Positions 1 through 5,874 are shown, numbered from the stretch's first letter. The stretch is DNA of 7,007 bases from 13-1-40CM-64-14 sp036393975 (GCA_036393975.1 DASWFZ010000269.1:1-7007), one strand, 5' to 3'. Program-made: numbers and translations. Notes: generated from the sequence alone by a model not told the origin.

Positions 1-1091
1 CAGGTCATGGGCCGCGTCCGGCGCCGGATTTCCCGGAAGACGCGCTCGATAGCATTGGTGGTCCGCACCCGGCGCCAGTCGCGCTCGGGCGTGTGGTAGA
101 AGGCCAGCAGCGCTTCCCAATCTCGGAGGAGACAGGCGACGGCCTTGGGGGCCACCCGCCGCCAGGCTCGCACCCACTGCTGTAGCGCCCGCTCGGCGGC
201 CGCACGGTCGCGAGCTTGATAGATGCGTCGAGCAAGGTGCAGGCAGCGCTCGCGATCGCGGACCCGGAGATGCTGCGCCACGTTGCGGAGCACATGGACC
301 CAGCAGGCCTGGCGCGGGACGTGCGGATAGACCAGATCGAGGGCCGCATGCAGCCCGCGATGGCCGTCAGTGGTGATCAGCCGCAGCGCGGTGCCGGTGA
401 GGCCGCGGCAGGACAGCGACGTGAGGAACGCCTCCCAGGCATCCTGGCTCTCGATGCGGACGAGACGAAAGTCAATGAGCTCCCGCTGCCCCGTGGGGGT
501 GATGCCCTGGGCGACGAGGACGAGCCGGCGCCGCGTCCCATCAGGGGTTTTCACGCGCAGGCTCACCGCGTCGAGGACGAGATAGGTGTAGGGGTCGCGG
601 AGCGGGCGCCGGTGATAGGCGTCTACGGCCCGGTTGAGGGTCTTAGTCACGGTGGAGACGGTCGAAGCACTGATCGTGTCGTCGAGCAGGGGCGCCAGGA
701 TCACGCCGACTTGGCGGGTGCTCACCCCGCCCAAGAAGACCGAGCGGATCAAGGTATCGACCTGGGCCGTGCGTTGCTGGTAGCGGTCGACGACGGAGGG
801 CTGGAAGCCGCCGTCTCGAGAGCGCGGGATCTCCAGGTCGGGGATCGTCCCGTAGGTGGTGGTGAGGCGGCGATAGTAGGAGCCGTTACGGTGCCCGCGG
901 CGGCTGCGCAGGCGGACATAGCGGCCGGCCCGGAGGTAATCCGCGAGCTCATCGTGCATGCGATTTTCCAGCAGGTTTTTCACGGCGCGGGTGGTCTCGT
1001 AGGAAATGTCCCCCCACAGGGTGGCGGGGTCCTTGACCTCGCGCCACAGGTCGCGTAGGGTTAAATCGGTCAGTGGTCGTACACTGGCCAT
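1..1091 (-). CDS. IS256/Mutator-family DDE transposase, 3' end cut off by the window
   Basis: This transposase catalyses cut-and-paste or copy-out movement of the surrounding insertion sequence. The frame is open without interruption for 363 codons from the ATG at 1091-1089 to the left window edge, so the C-terminal part is missing here; family members are usually about 400 residues. The catalytic triad is visible: D174 in YLVLDAVSLRVK, D242 in LITTDGHRG and E349 in TTNAIERVFREIRRR. The family signature CWVHVLRNVAQH lies at about residues 262-273. A strong ribosome binding site, AAGGAGGGAG at 1110-1101, sits 9 bases before the ATG and fixes the start. Key residues are intact and no frameshift is seen, so the enzyme looks functional as far as visible. 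A long plus-strand frame opposite it (216-1058) is a codon-bias shadow. Confidence 0.95.
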   Translation of the reverse strand, partial: MASVRPLTDLTLRDLWREVKDPATLWGDISYETTRAVKNLLENRMHDELADYLRAGRYVRLRSRRGHRNGSYYRRLTTTYGTIPDLEIPRSRDGGFQPSVVDRYQQRTAQVDTLIRSVFLGGVSTRQVGVILAPLLDDTISASTVSTVTKTLNRAVDAYHRRPLRDPYTYLVLDAVSLRVKTPDGTRRRLVLVAQGITPTGQRELIDFRLVRIESQDAWEAFLTSLSCRGLTGTALRLITTDGHRGLHAALDLVYPHVPRQACWVHVLRNVAQHLRVRDRERCLHLARRIYQARDRAAAERALQQWVRAWRRVAPKAVACLLRDWEALLAFYHTPERDWRRVRTTNAIERVFREIRRRTRPMT

Positions 1092-1100
1092 GGGGTGTAT

Positions 1101-1110
1101 CTCCCTCCTT
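1101..1110 (-). promoter_or_regulatory. ribosome binding site of the transposase
   Basis: The minus strand reads AAGGAGGGAG, 9 bases upstream of the ATG at 1091. It is a near-consensus Shine-Dalgarno sequence and decides the transposase start. Confidence 0.8.
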
Positions 1111-1157
1111 AGGCTCGGTGGCCTCAGTTTTGGAGTGGGATACGCCCTTCTCTTTGC

Positions 1158-1191
1158 GGGCCCTTTTTACACAATCCACCGTACACTACCC
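1158..1191. repeat. probable right terminal inverted repeat of the IS256-type element
   Basis: On the minus strand the segment reads GGGTAGTGTACGGTGGATTG from 1191, then TGTAAAAAGGGCCC. It lies about 70-100 bp upstream of the transposase ATG, where IS256-family right ends sit, and has the ATTGTGTAAA motif common in that family. The matching left repeat is outside the window, so length and exact edge cannot be confirmed. Confidence 0.6.
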
Positions 1192-1206
1192 TGACCCACG
1201 AGGCGC

Positions 1207-1235
1207 TTGCGCGAGGGCAACCCGTCCGCTATAAT
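1207..1235 (+). promoter_or_regulatory. sigma70-type promoter for the 3D protein / ksgA / aminotransferase cluster
   Basis: A perfect -10 box TATAAT (1230-1235) is preceded by TTGCGC (1207-1212) at the ideal 17-base spacing. Transcription would begin near 1242 and give a leader of about 120 nt before the ATG at 1363. The -35 box lies only 15 bp from the inferred edge of the insertion sequence, so the core promoter appears spared but upstream sequence has been replaced. It is the only good promoter seen ahead of the three plus-strand genes, so it may serve all of them. Confidence 0.65.
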
Positions 1236-1291
1236 CCCACAGCCACCAGGACGTATCTCCATCTTTCTCTATCCCTTCCGCACCGCCCGTC

Positions 1292-1314
1292 GCGTAGGTC
1301 GTACTGTCCTACGC
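1292..1314 (+). repeat. 7-bp inverted repeat in the leader of the 3D-protein gene
   Basis: GCGTAGG (1292-1298) and CCTACGC (1308-1314) are perfect reverse complements around a 9-base loop. They lie between the predicted transcription start (about 1242) and the ATG at 1363. It could be an mRNA hairpin or an operator half-site pair, but an arm of this length can easily occur by chance in 7 kb. Apart from this, the promoter and the ribosome binding site, nothing is recognisable in 1192-1362. Confidence 0.4.
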
Positions 1315-1351
1315 CATCGTCCGGTCGACTCCTGATGTGTCGGTGATAAAC

Positions 1352-1357
1352 GGAGTG
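1352..1357 (+). promoter_or_regulatory. ribosome binding site of the 3D-protein gene
   Basis: GGAGTG lies 5 bases before the ATG at 1363 and supports that start. Confidence 0.6.
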
Positions 1358-1362
1358 AAACT

Positions 1363-2088
1363 ATGACAACTATTGCAATCGACTCTCATCTCAGACCGAG
1401 CCGCAACGGTAGGATCAGCGCGCTTATCGTGAGCATGGGCTTGGCTGTGGTCTTAGGGGCCGCCATACATCACGTCACCACCACAGAACGCCCTCTCGCA
1501 AACGCGAGCGTTTCCCCACGGCCTTCGGCTGACCTCTCCGAATATCGGTTCGTGACCGCGGGGCAACCGATACTCCTGGATCTCCGCGCCTCCCCGACCC
1601 TCATCGCCTTTCGGGATTCGCGGCGTGTCATTCAGCCCCGCCGTACTGTGCTGGTCGAGCGGTTGTATCGTGTCACTGCTGTCGACAGTGTCACCGCCCG
1701 CCAGACGCTGATCGGGGAGCGGTTCTTGCGCACACCCCTGGACCAGCTCAGCCACAGGGGTGCGTGGATCCAGACGGCGTCCCGCGGGCTGTATGCCGGG
1801 TATGAGTATCTGGACATGGTCGCCACGGCCTACGCCCCCCATTGTTGCCGGGGCGTGGGGGAGATTACCGCAACTGGGATGAGGGCGGGCCCCGGCGTGG
1901 TGGCTGTGGATCCGGTCGTGATCCCGCTTGGCAGCCGCGTGTACATCGAGGGGTACGGCCACGCGGTTGCCGGTGATATCGGCGGGGCGATCAAGGGGCG
2001 ACGGATTGACCTGGGGTTCGCCACCAAGAACGCGGCGCTGCAGTATGGGGTTCAGCGTGTCAGAGTTTATCTCCTCACGCCCAATTAG
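1363..2088 (+). CDS. membrane-anchored 3D-domain protein (YabE-like cell-wall protein)
   Basis: A 241-residue protein probably exported and held at the outer membrane face by one N-terminal hydrophobic segment (about residues 18-36, ISALIVSMGLAVVLGA), with basic residues before it. The C-terminal third (about 151-239) is a 3D domain, named for three conserved aspartates. It starts MVATAYAP, and the aspartates are D183 in VAVDPVVIPLGSRVYIEGYG, D205 in AGDIGGAIKG and D216 in RIDLGF. The fold is related to the catalytic domain of MltA-type lytic transglycosylases, so a role in peptidoglycan turnover is likely but inferred. The middle (about 60-145) matches no domain I recognise. The DUF348 and G5 modules usual in YabE are not evident, so the protein is shorter than classical YabE. 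A Cys-Cys pair (161-162) sits early in the domain. Position upstream of ksgA matches yabE in Firmicutes. Confidence 0.88.
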   Translation: MTTIAIDSHLRPSRNGRISALIVSMGLAVVLGAAIHHVTTTERPLANASVSPRPSADLSEYRFVTAGQPILLDLRASPTLIAFRDSRRVIQPRRTVLVERLYRVTAVDSVTARQTLIGERFLRTPLDQLSHRGAWIQTASRGLYAGYEYLDMVATAYAPHCCRGVGEITATGMRAGPGVVAVDPVVIPLGSRVYIEGYGHAVAGDIGGAIKGRRIDLGFATKNAALQYGVQRVRVYLLTPN

Positions 2089-2155
2089 TTCACTCGAACG
2101 CGGAGCCGGGGTCCTAGGTGGGACCGTCGCGCCGTATCCTGGTAGGATGATAGTG

Positions 2156-3076
2156 ATGACATCTGACGGAGTTGACGGTCTTGCCACGCCGACTGGCACC
2201 GCCCGCGTTCTTAGGACGTTAGGCGTCCGCCCGCGTAAACGCTGGGGGCAACACTTCCTCGTTGATGCGCACGCTTTGGGGCAGATTCTGTCCGCTGCAG
2301 ACCTCTCGATGCAGGACAGCGTGTTGGAAGTGGGCGCCGGATTGGGAACGCTGACCGCCGCGCTGGCCCCACGCGTGCGGCGGGTGGTTGCCGTTGAGGT
2401 GGACCAGACCCTGGTGCCGTCCTTGCGGTCGGCGGTAGCCCCGTGGGGGAACGTGCAGGTCATTTGTGCCGACATCATGACACTCGATCGCGCGGTGCTG
2501 TTTGCGGGGGACGACAGTCCTCGGAAAGTCGTGGCCAACCTGCCCTACAACCTCGCCTCGGCTCTGGTCGTCGCGTTGCTGGAGCAACCGCTGGGGCTCC
2601 GACGGCTCGTGGTGACCGTTCAGCGCGAGGTGGCCTCACGGATGGCCGCGCGCCCCGCGACGTCCGATTACGGGATTCTGTCGATCGCCGTGCAGTATCG
2701 TGCCGACGTGTCGGTGGTGGAGTACCTGCCCGCGTCAGCGTTTTTCCCTACTCCAGATGTGGAGTCAGCGGTGGTGCGGTTGGATGTGCGGGTGCAGCCA
2801 GCGTGTGTGGTCCACGACGAAACTCTGTTCTTCCGGGTCGTGCGCGCGGCTTTCAGTCAGCGTCGGAAGACGATCCGCAACGCCCTTGCTAGCGGGATGC
2901 CGATGCCGGCCGCGTCCGTGGCGGAGGCGTGCCAGCGCGCGGGGATCGCGTTGATGCGGCGCGGGGAGACGCTTGACCTGGCAGAATTCGCCGCCCTCAC
3001 AGATGCGGTGGCTCCAATGCTGTCAGGCCAGAGGAATGCAGGGCCGCGGAAGGAGTCGCGTACGAACCATGACTGA
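2156..3076 (+). CDS. rsmA: 16S rRNA (adenine1518-N6/adenine1519-N6)-dimethyltransferase RsmA (KsgA)
   Basis: Cytoplasmic SAM-dependent enzyme that dimethylates two adjacent adenosines in helix 45 of 16S rRNA late in 30S assembly. Family landmarks are all present: GQHFLVD (31-37), SAM motif I EVGAGLGTLT (58-67), acidic residue E81 in AVEVD, D106 in ICADI, catalytic motif NLPYN (128-132), FFPTPDVESAVV (196-207), AFSQRRKTIRNAL (232-244) and a C-terminal RRGETLDLAEFAAL segment. The 306-residue length is typical or slightly long, with about 15 unconserved C-terminal residues. The frame is open far upstream into the 3D gene, so the start needs choosing. ATG 2156 (9 bases after GGTAGG), GTG 2153 (6 bases after) and ATG 2147 (directly adjacent) all compete; 2156 or 2153 fit best. 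It follows the 3D gene by 67 bp and overlaps the aminotransferase. Confidence 0.96.
   Translation: MTSDGVDGLATPTGTARVLRTLGVRPRKRWGQHFLVDAHALGQILSAADLSMQDSVLEVGAGLGTLTAALAPRVRRVVAVEVDQTLVPSLRSAVAPWGNVQVICADIMTLDRAVLFAGDDSPRKVVANLPYNLASALVVALLEQPLGLRRLVVTVQREVASRMAARPATSDYGILSIAVQYRADVSVVEYLPASAFFPTPDVESAVVRLDVRVQPACVVHDETLFFRVVRAAFSQRRKTIRNALASGMPMPAASVAEACQRAGIALMRRGETLDLAEFAALTDAVAPMLSGQRNAGPRKESRTNHD
3048..3055 (+). promoter_or_regulatory. ribosome binding site of the aminotransferase, inside ksgA
   Basis: GGAAGGAG lies within the last codons of ksgA, 13 bases before the ATG at 3069. The spacing is slightly long, but this is the only purine-rich site there. With the 8-base overlap of the two genes it suggests translational coupling. 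Confidence 0.55.
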
Positions 3077-4298
3077 CGCGTGGCAGCCTCCCTATTCAGC
3101 TAACGCCCGGGTGATGACGCGTTCTCTCATCCGAGAGATGCTCAAACTCACTCGGCGTGCCGGGATCATCTCGTTTGCCGGGGGCCTTCCCGATCCGGCA
3201 ACCTTTCCTGTCGACGAAATCAAGGCCATCACCACACGATTGCTGGACCAGGAGGCCCACTTGGTTCTGCAATACGGCCCCACCGAGGGGGACGCGCGCC
3301 TTCGGGATGCGCTAGCGCAGTGGATGGCCAAGGACGGCATTAAAGTCCCTCCCGAGCGGGTGCTCATCACTTTGGGCTCCCAGCAGGGGCTGGATCTCGT
3401 CGGGCGTGTCTTCCTCGATCCTGGCGACGTGGTCGTTGTCGAACTGCCCTCGTACATGGCTGCGCTGCAGGTCTTCCGCGGCTATCGCGCCGAGATGATC
3501 GGCGTCCAGCTCGATGAGGACGGTATGCGGACCGACGTGCTGGAGCAGACGTTAGCGGATCTGGCGCGCAAGGGGAGACGTCCGAAGTTCATCTACGTCG
3601 TCCCCGATTTTCAGAATCCATCGGGTCTGACGATGTCCCGCGAGCGCCGGCGGCGGGTGCTCGATCTCGCACGGGAGTACCAGGTCCTGGTCGTCGAGGA
3701 CAACCCCTATCGGGAACTCCGGTTTGAGGGGACCGCCCCCCCTCCGTTGGCGGCGTTGGATCGCGACGGCCGCGTGATCTACCTGTCCACATTCAGTAAG
3801 ACCCTCTGCCCGGGCCTGCGCATCGCTTGGTTGGCGGCCTCTGATGAGATCGTGCGCCAGTGTGTAATCGCGAAGCAGGCGATGGATCTTTGCTGCCCGG
3901 CTCTCACGCAGGCCATTGCCGCAGACTTCTGCGCGAGTGGACATATCTACAGTCGGATTCCCCAGATCGTGGAGCTGTACCGCCGCAAGCGGGATGTCAT
4001 CCTGGGCGCGTTGGCGCGCGAGATGCCTGAGGGCGTCACGTGGTCGCGTCCTCAGGGCGGGCTGTTTTTATGGGTGAGGCTCCCCCAAGGGATGGATACC
4101 GAAACGCTCTTGCCTGCAGCCGTGGAGGAAGAGCGTGTGGCCTATGTTCCGGGTGTGGGTTTCCACGCCGACGGCAGTGGCCGAACCACCATGCGGCTCA
4201 ACTTCTCGTTCCCGTCAGAAGCCGATATCGAAGAGGGAATCCGCCGGCTGGCCCGCCTCGTGCGCAAGCACCTGCCGTCAGTGGTCAAGGCCTCGTGA
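3069..4298 (+). CDS. PLP-dependent class I/II aminotransferase, LysN/Aro8 (2-aminoadipate aminotransferase-like) type
   Basis: A 409-residue cytoplasmic fold-type I enzyme that moves amino groups between an amino acid and a 2-oxo acid via pyridoxal phosphate. The opening WQPPYSANARVMTRSLIREM and the segment IISFAGGLPDPATFP (33-47) are characteristic of the LysN/kynurenine-aminotransferase-II branch. Cofactor residues are visible: GSQQGLDL (103-110, phosphate cup), N183 in DFQNPSG, D211 and Y214 in VEDNPYREL, Schiff-base lysine K244 in FSKTLCPGLRIAW, R251, and R376 in MRLNFS, which should bind the substrate carboxylate. Substrate cannot be read from sequence; members act on 2-aminoadipate, aromatic or branched-chain amino acids. 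No MocR-type DNA-binding N-terminus is present. ATG 3069 overlaps the ksgA stop (ATGACTGA) and gives the family's normal N-terminus; the frame's upstream extension inside ksgA is spurious. The gene ends 19 bp before the convergent LCP gene. Confidence 0.93.
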   Translation: MTDAWQPPYSANARVMTRSLIREMLKLTRRAGIISFAGGLPDPATFPVDEIKAITTRLLDQEAHLVLQYGPTEGDARLRDALAQWMAKDGIKVPPERVLITLGSQQGLDLVGRVFLDPGDVVVVELPSYMAALQVFRGYRAEMIGVQLDEDGMRTDVLEQTLADLARKGRRPKFIYVVPDFQNPSGLTMSRERRRRVLDLAREYQVLVVEDNPYRELRFEGTAPPPLAALDRDGRVIYLSTFSKTLCPGLRIAWLAASDEIVRQCVIAKQAMDLCCPALTQAIAADFCASGHIYSRIPQIVELYRRKRDVILGALAREMPEGVTWSRPQGGLFLWVRLPQGMDTETLLPAAVEEERVAYVPGVGFHADGSGRTTMRLNFSFPSEADIEEGIRRLARLVRKHLPSVVKAS

Positions 4299-4310
4299 TC
4301 GAAGCAGCGT

Positions 4311-4327
4311 CGCCTGCTCAGTAGGCG
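4311..4327. terminator. weak hairpin between the convergent aminotransferase and LCP genes
   Basis: CGCCT (4311-4315) pairs with AGGCG (4323-4327) around a 7-base loop, spanning the LCP stop codon and lying 12 bases past the aminotransferase stop. No T-run follows on either strand, so an intrinsic terminator is only weakly supported. Confidence 0.2.
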
Positions 4328-5649
4328 CCGACGACGGGCACTGCCTGAGGTGTCACCAGTCCTGACACCTTCACTGAGTAGAACGGTCTCAGGTCCGGCG
4401 CCACGACGACGGTGATATCGGCACCGCGACCCGGCGCGTACGTGACCCTCTGCCCCAACAGGTCAGCCAGGGCCCGTGCCACCTCAGGGCGCCCGCGGTG
4501 GCTGATGACCGTGGTTGCCTTGGCGGGCTGCGGGGCCGTATCGATCCGCACGATGCGGAATCCTAGCCGTTCCAGCCGAGTGGCGGTGAGCCGGGCGAGT
4601 CCCGGGACCCCGCTGCCGTTGAGGACTTCCACCCCGGCGGACGAGAGCGTCCGGACATCCATGCCCACAAACAGGTCGGCGACCATCCGCTGCATCTGGG
4701 CCTCATCCAAGGCGACATAGACCGGCCCAGCTTCCCCAGGCAGCGTGGCGGTGTGGACCTCGTCCGCACTCCGCCGCATGACGAACAGGGCCAGCGTGAG
4801 AAGGTCTCCAGCGCTGAGGTTTGTTTGTGTGTTCTTCCTGAACGCTTGCACCAGGCGCGGGGCCGACAGCACAGTGGCGGGAGACTTCAGTTTCCGGAGG
4901 ATAGCCCGCAACACCTTTTGCTGGCGCTGTACCCGGCCGAGATCCCCCTCGCTATCAGTGCGGTACCGGATGTATTGTCCAATCTGATCACCGGACAATA
5001 CTTGACGGCCCTTCTTGAGGTTGATGTGTAAATCCGCCCAGGTGTCGGTATACTGCAGATCCTTCTCGACGTCGATCTCGATCCCACCCAAGGCATCCAC
5101 GATGCGGGAAAACGAGGCGGCGCCCAGTTTCACGTAGTAAGGCACCGGCACGCCCAGCAGGTTCTCGACGGTGTGGATTGTGAGGCGAGGCCCGCCGATC
5201 GCATACGCGGCGTTGATCTTTTGGGCCGATGCTCCAGGGATCTGCGCGTATGAGTCGCGTGGGATGGACACCGCGTTAATGCGCCTCTGTCGGGGGTCAA
5301 AGCTGACCAACATCAACGTGTCCGACCGAGAATAGGGCAAGACCCGGCGGTGTTCGTCGATCGTGGAGTCGATACCGATGACGAGAACGTTGACGCGCCG
5401 CAGCAGGCGCAACGGCCAGGCAAACGGACGCATCGCGGCGGGGGGAGTGAGCGCGCTGGTCGTGCTCGTAAACGCTTTGCCGTGCGTGGTGAAGTATACA
5501 GCGACCCCGATGGCCGCGCCGACCAAGAGCATCGGACAGGCAATCCACGGCCAGCGCGGGGGGACGTCCCAAATGCGCGGCATCGTTCGCCGCCGAGTCG
5601 CCCCAGGCCGTTCAGGGCCGGCTGTTGGGGTTTCGCGTTGCAGGCTCAT
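4318..5649 (-). CDS. LytR-CpsA-Psr (LCP) family wall-polymer ligase with C-terminal LytR_C domain
   Basis: A membrane-anchored extracellular enzyme of the family that transfers wall teichoic acid, capsule or other glycopolymers from the undecaprenyl-phosphate carrier onto the cell wall. With the ATG at 5649 it has 443 residues: a basic cytoplasmic tail, one membrane segment (about 34-53, PWIACPMLLVGAAIGVAVYF), an LCP domain (about 86-260) and a LytR_C domain (about 338-420, starting VEVLNGSGVPGLA). LCP landmarks are VNVLVIGID, RSDTLMLVSFDP (108-119), SIPRDSYAQIPG (128-139), KINAAYAIGG, GGIEIDVEKDL and YIRYRTDSEGDLGRVQRQQ (226-244). The arginines and aspartates that bind the polyprenyl pyrophosphate head group are therefore present. 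The frame continues to a TTG at 5763, with ATGs at 5703 and 5700. A good promoter overlaps those upstream starts, so 5649 is preferred, although it lacks a clear ribosome binding site. The gene is convergent to the aminotransferase and divergent from ispE. Confidence 0.93.
   Translation of the reverse strand: MSLQRETPTAGPERPGATRRRTMPRIWDVPPRWPWIACPMLLVGAAIGVAVYFTTHGKAFTSTTSALTPPAAMRPFAWPLRLLRRVNVLVIGIDSTIDEHRRVLPYSRSDTLMLVSFDPRQRRINAVSIPRDSYAQIPGASAQKINAAYAIGGPRLTIHTVENLLGVPVPYYVKLGAASFSRIVDALGGIEIDVEKDLQYTDTWADLHINLKKGRQVLSGDQIGQYIRYRTDSEGDLGRVQRQQKVLRAILRKLKSPATVLSAPRLVQAFRKNTQTNLSAGDLLTLALFVMRRSADEVHTATLPGEAGPVYVALDEAQMQRMVADLFVGMDVRTLSSAGVEVLNGSGVPGLARLTATRLERLGFRIVRIDTAPQPAKATTVISHRGRPEVARALADLLGQRVTYAPGRGADITVVVAPDLRPFYSVKVSGLVTPQAVPVVGAY
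4348..4370. terminator. candidate bidirectional hairpin in the 3' end of the LCP gene
   Basis: AGGTGTCA (4348-4355) and TGACACCT (4363-4370) form a perfect 8-bp stem with a 7-base loop. It is about 50 bases beyond the aminotransferase stop on the plus strand and inside the last 20 codons of the convergent LCP gene. It could slow or end read-through from the left, but there is no U-tract, and a stem of this size can occur by chance. Confidence 0.3.
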
Positions 5650-5662
5650 GTCTTTGGGTCTA

Positions 5663-5678
5663 GGGGGATGACTCCCCC
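5663..5678 (-). repeat. leader hairpin just upstream of the LCP start
   Basis: On the minus strand GGGGGA-GTCA-TCCCCC is a perfect 6-bp all-but-one G:C stem with a 4-base loop, ending 13 bases before the ATG at 5649. It encloses the only G-rich, Shine-Dalgarno-like stretch of the leader. If the leader begins near 5692, this hairpin would fill a large part of it. Confidence 0.45.
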
Positions 5679-5682
5679 CGGC

Positions 5683-5695
5683 TACCGAAACGGTA
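5683..5695. promoter_or_regulatory. operator-like dyad over the predicted LCP transcription start
   Basis: TACCG (5683-5687) and CGGTA (5691-5695) flank a central AAA. The dyad begins 4 bases past the -10 box of the minus-strand promoter and covers its likely start point near 5692, a common place for a repressor site. The arms are short, so the call is tentative. Confidence 0.3.
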
Positions 5696-5698
5696 CCC

Positions 5699-5727
5699 AT
5701 CATACGCTTCGTCAAGACATGGGGCAA
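5699..5727 (-). promoter_or_regulatory. sigma70-type promoter of the LCP gene
   Basis: Read on the minus strand, TTGCCC (5727-5722) and TATGAT (5704-5699) are separated by exactly 17 bases. They match the -35 consensus at 4 of 6 positions and the -10 consensus at 5 of 6. Transcription would start near 5692, giving a leader of about 43 nt to the ATG at 5649. This argues against the upstream TTG (5763) and ATG (5703) starts. Confidence 0.55.
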
Positions 5728-5743
5728 CGTGGGGATCCCCACG
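5728..5743. promoter_or_regulatory. perfect 16-bp palindrome abutting the -35 box of the LCP promoter
   Basis: CGTGGGGATCCCCACG is its own reverse complement over all 16 bases and ends directly beside the -35 hexamer (5727-5722). Symmetry and position suit a dimeric transcription factor, but I do not recognise the site as that of a known regulator. Confidence 0.45.
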
Positions 5744-5874
5744 ACAGATGTGATGTCGCGCAAGGAGTTTGGTCGGCGCGTACCTAACCATAGCTACGGA
5801 TCCCACGTGACGTCGACAGTCGTAGCCCTCATCGCTAGTCCCGCGACCACGTCCTCACCACTAGATCGCCCTGC

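Larger units (their letters stand above)
1..1191 (-). mobile_element. IS256-family (Mutator-type) insertion sequence, right end
   Basis: This is the 5' (transposase-start) part of an insertion sequence; the other end lies beyond base 1 of the window. It is identified by the transposase it carries and by a terminal-repeat-like segment at 1158-1191. The minus strand from 1191 inward begins GGGTAGTGTACGGTGGATTG and continues into an A-run and GGGCCC, which resembles the TGTGTAAAA-containing ends of many IS256 members. If 1191 is the true edge, the flanking target duplication (8-9 bp in this family) would start at 1192. Its partner copy is not visible, so the exact border is inferred. Confidence 0.85.

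Noticed and set aside
216..1058. Long plus-strand open frame of about 280 codons opposite the transposase.
   Set aside because: It is antisense to a transposase with all catalytic residues, has no recognisable domain, and is explained by high-G+C codon bias.
2110..2125. Small dyad GGTCC-6-GGACC in the gap between the 3D gene and ksgA.
   Set aside because: A 5-bp stem with no T-run is too weak to call a terminator or regulatory element.
1928..2146. Upstream extension of the ksgA frame into the 3D gene.
   Set aside because: KsgA homology begins only after 2156. The extension overlaps the 3D domain in another frame and has no ribosome binding site that fits.
1453..2538. Minus-strand open frame of about 361 codons crossing the 3D gene and the start of ksgA.
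   Set aside because: It overlaps two well-supported genes on the other strand, has a low-complexity composition and matches no family I know.
5650..5763. LCP protein starting at TTG 5763 or ATG 5703.
   Set aside because: The best promoter (5727-5699) overlaps these codons, neither has a good ribosome binding site, and the added residues have no family counterpart. Not excluded if a promoter exists further upstream.
5769..5841. Plus-strand promoter candidates for ispE (TTGGTC-16-TAGCTA and TCGACA-17-TAGTCC).
   Set aside because: The -10 boxes match the consensus at only 2-3 of 6 positions, which is no better than expected by chance.
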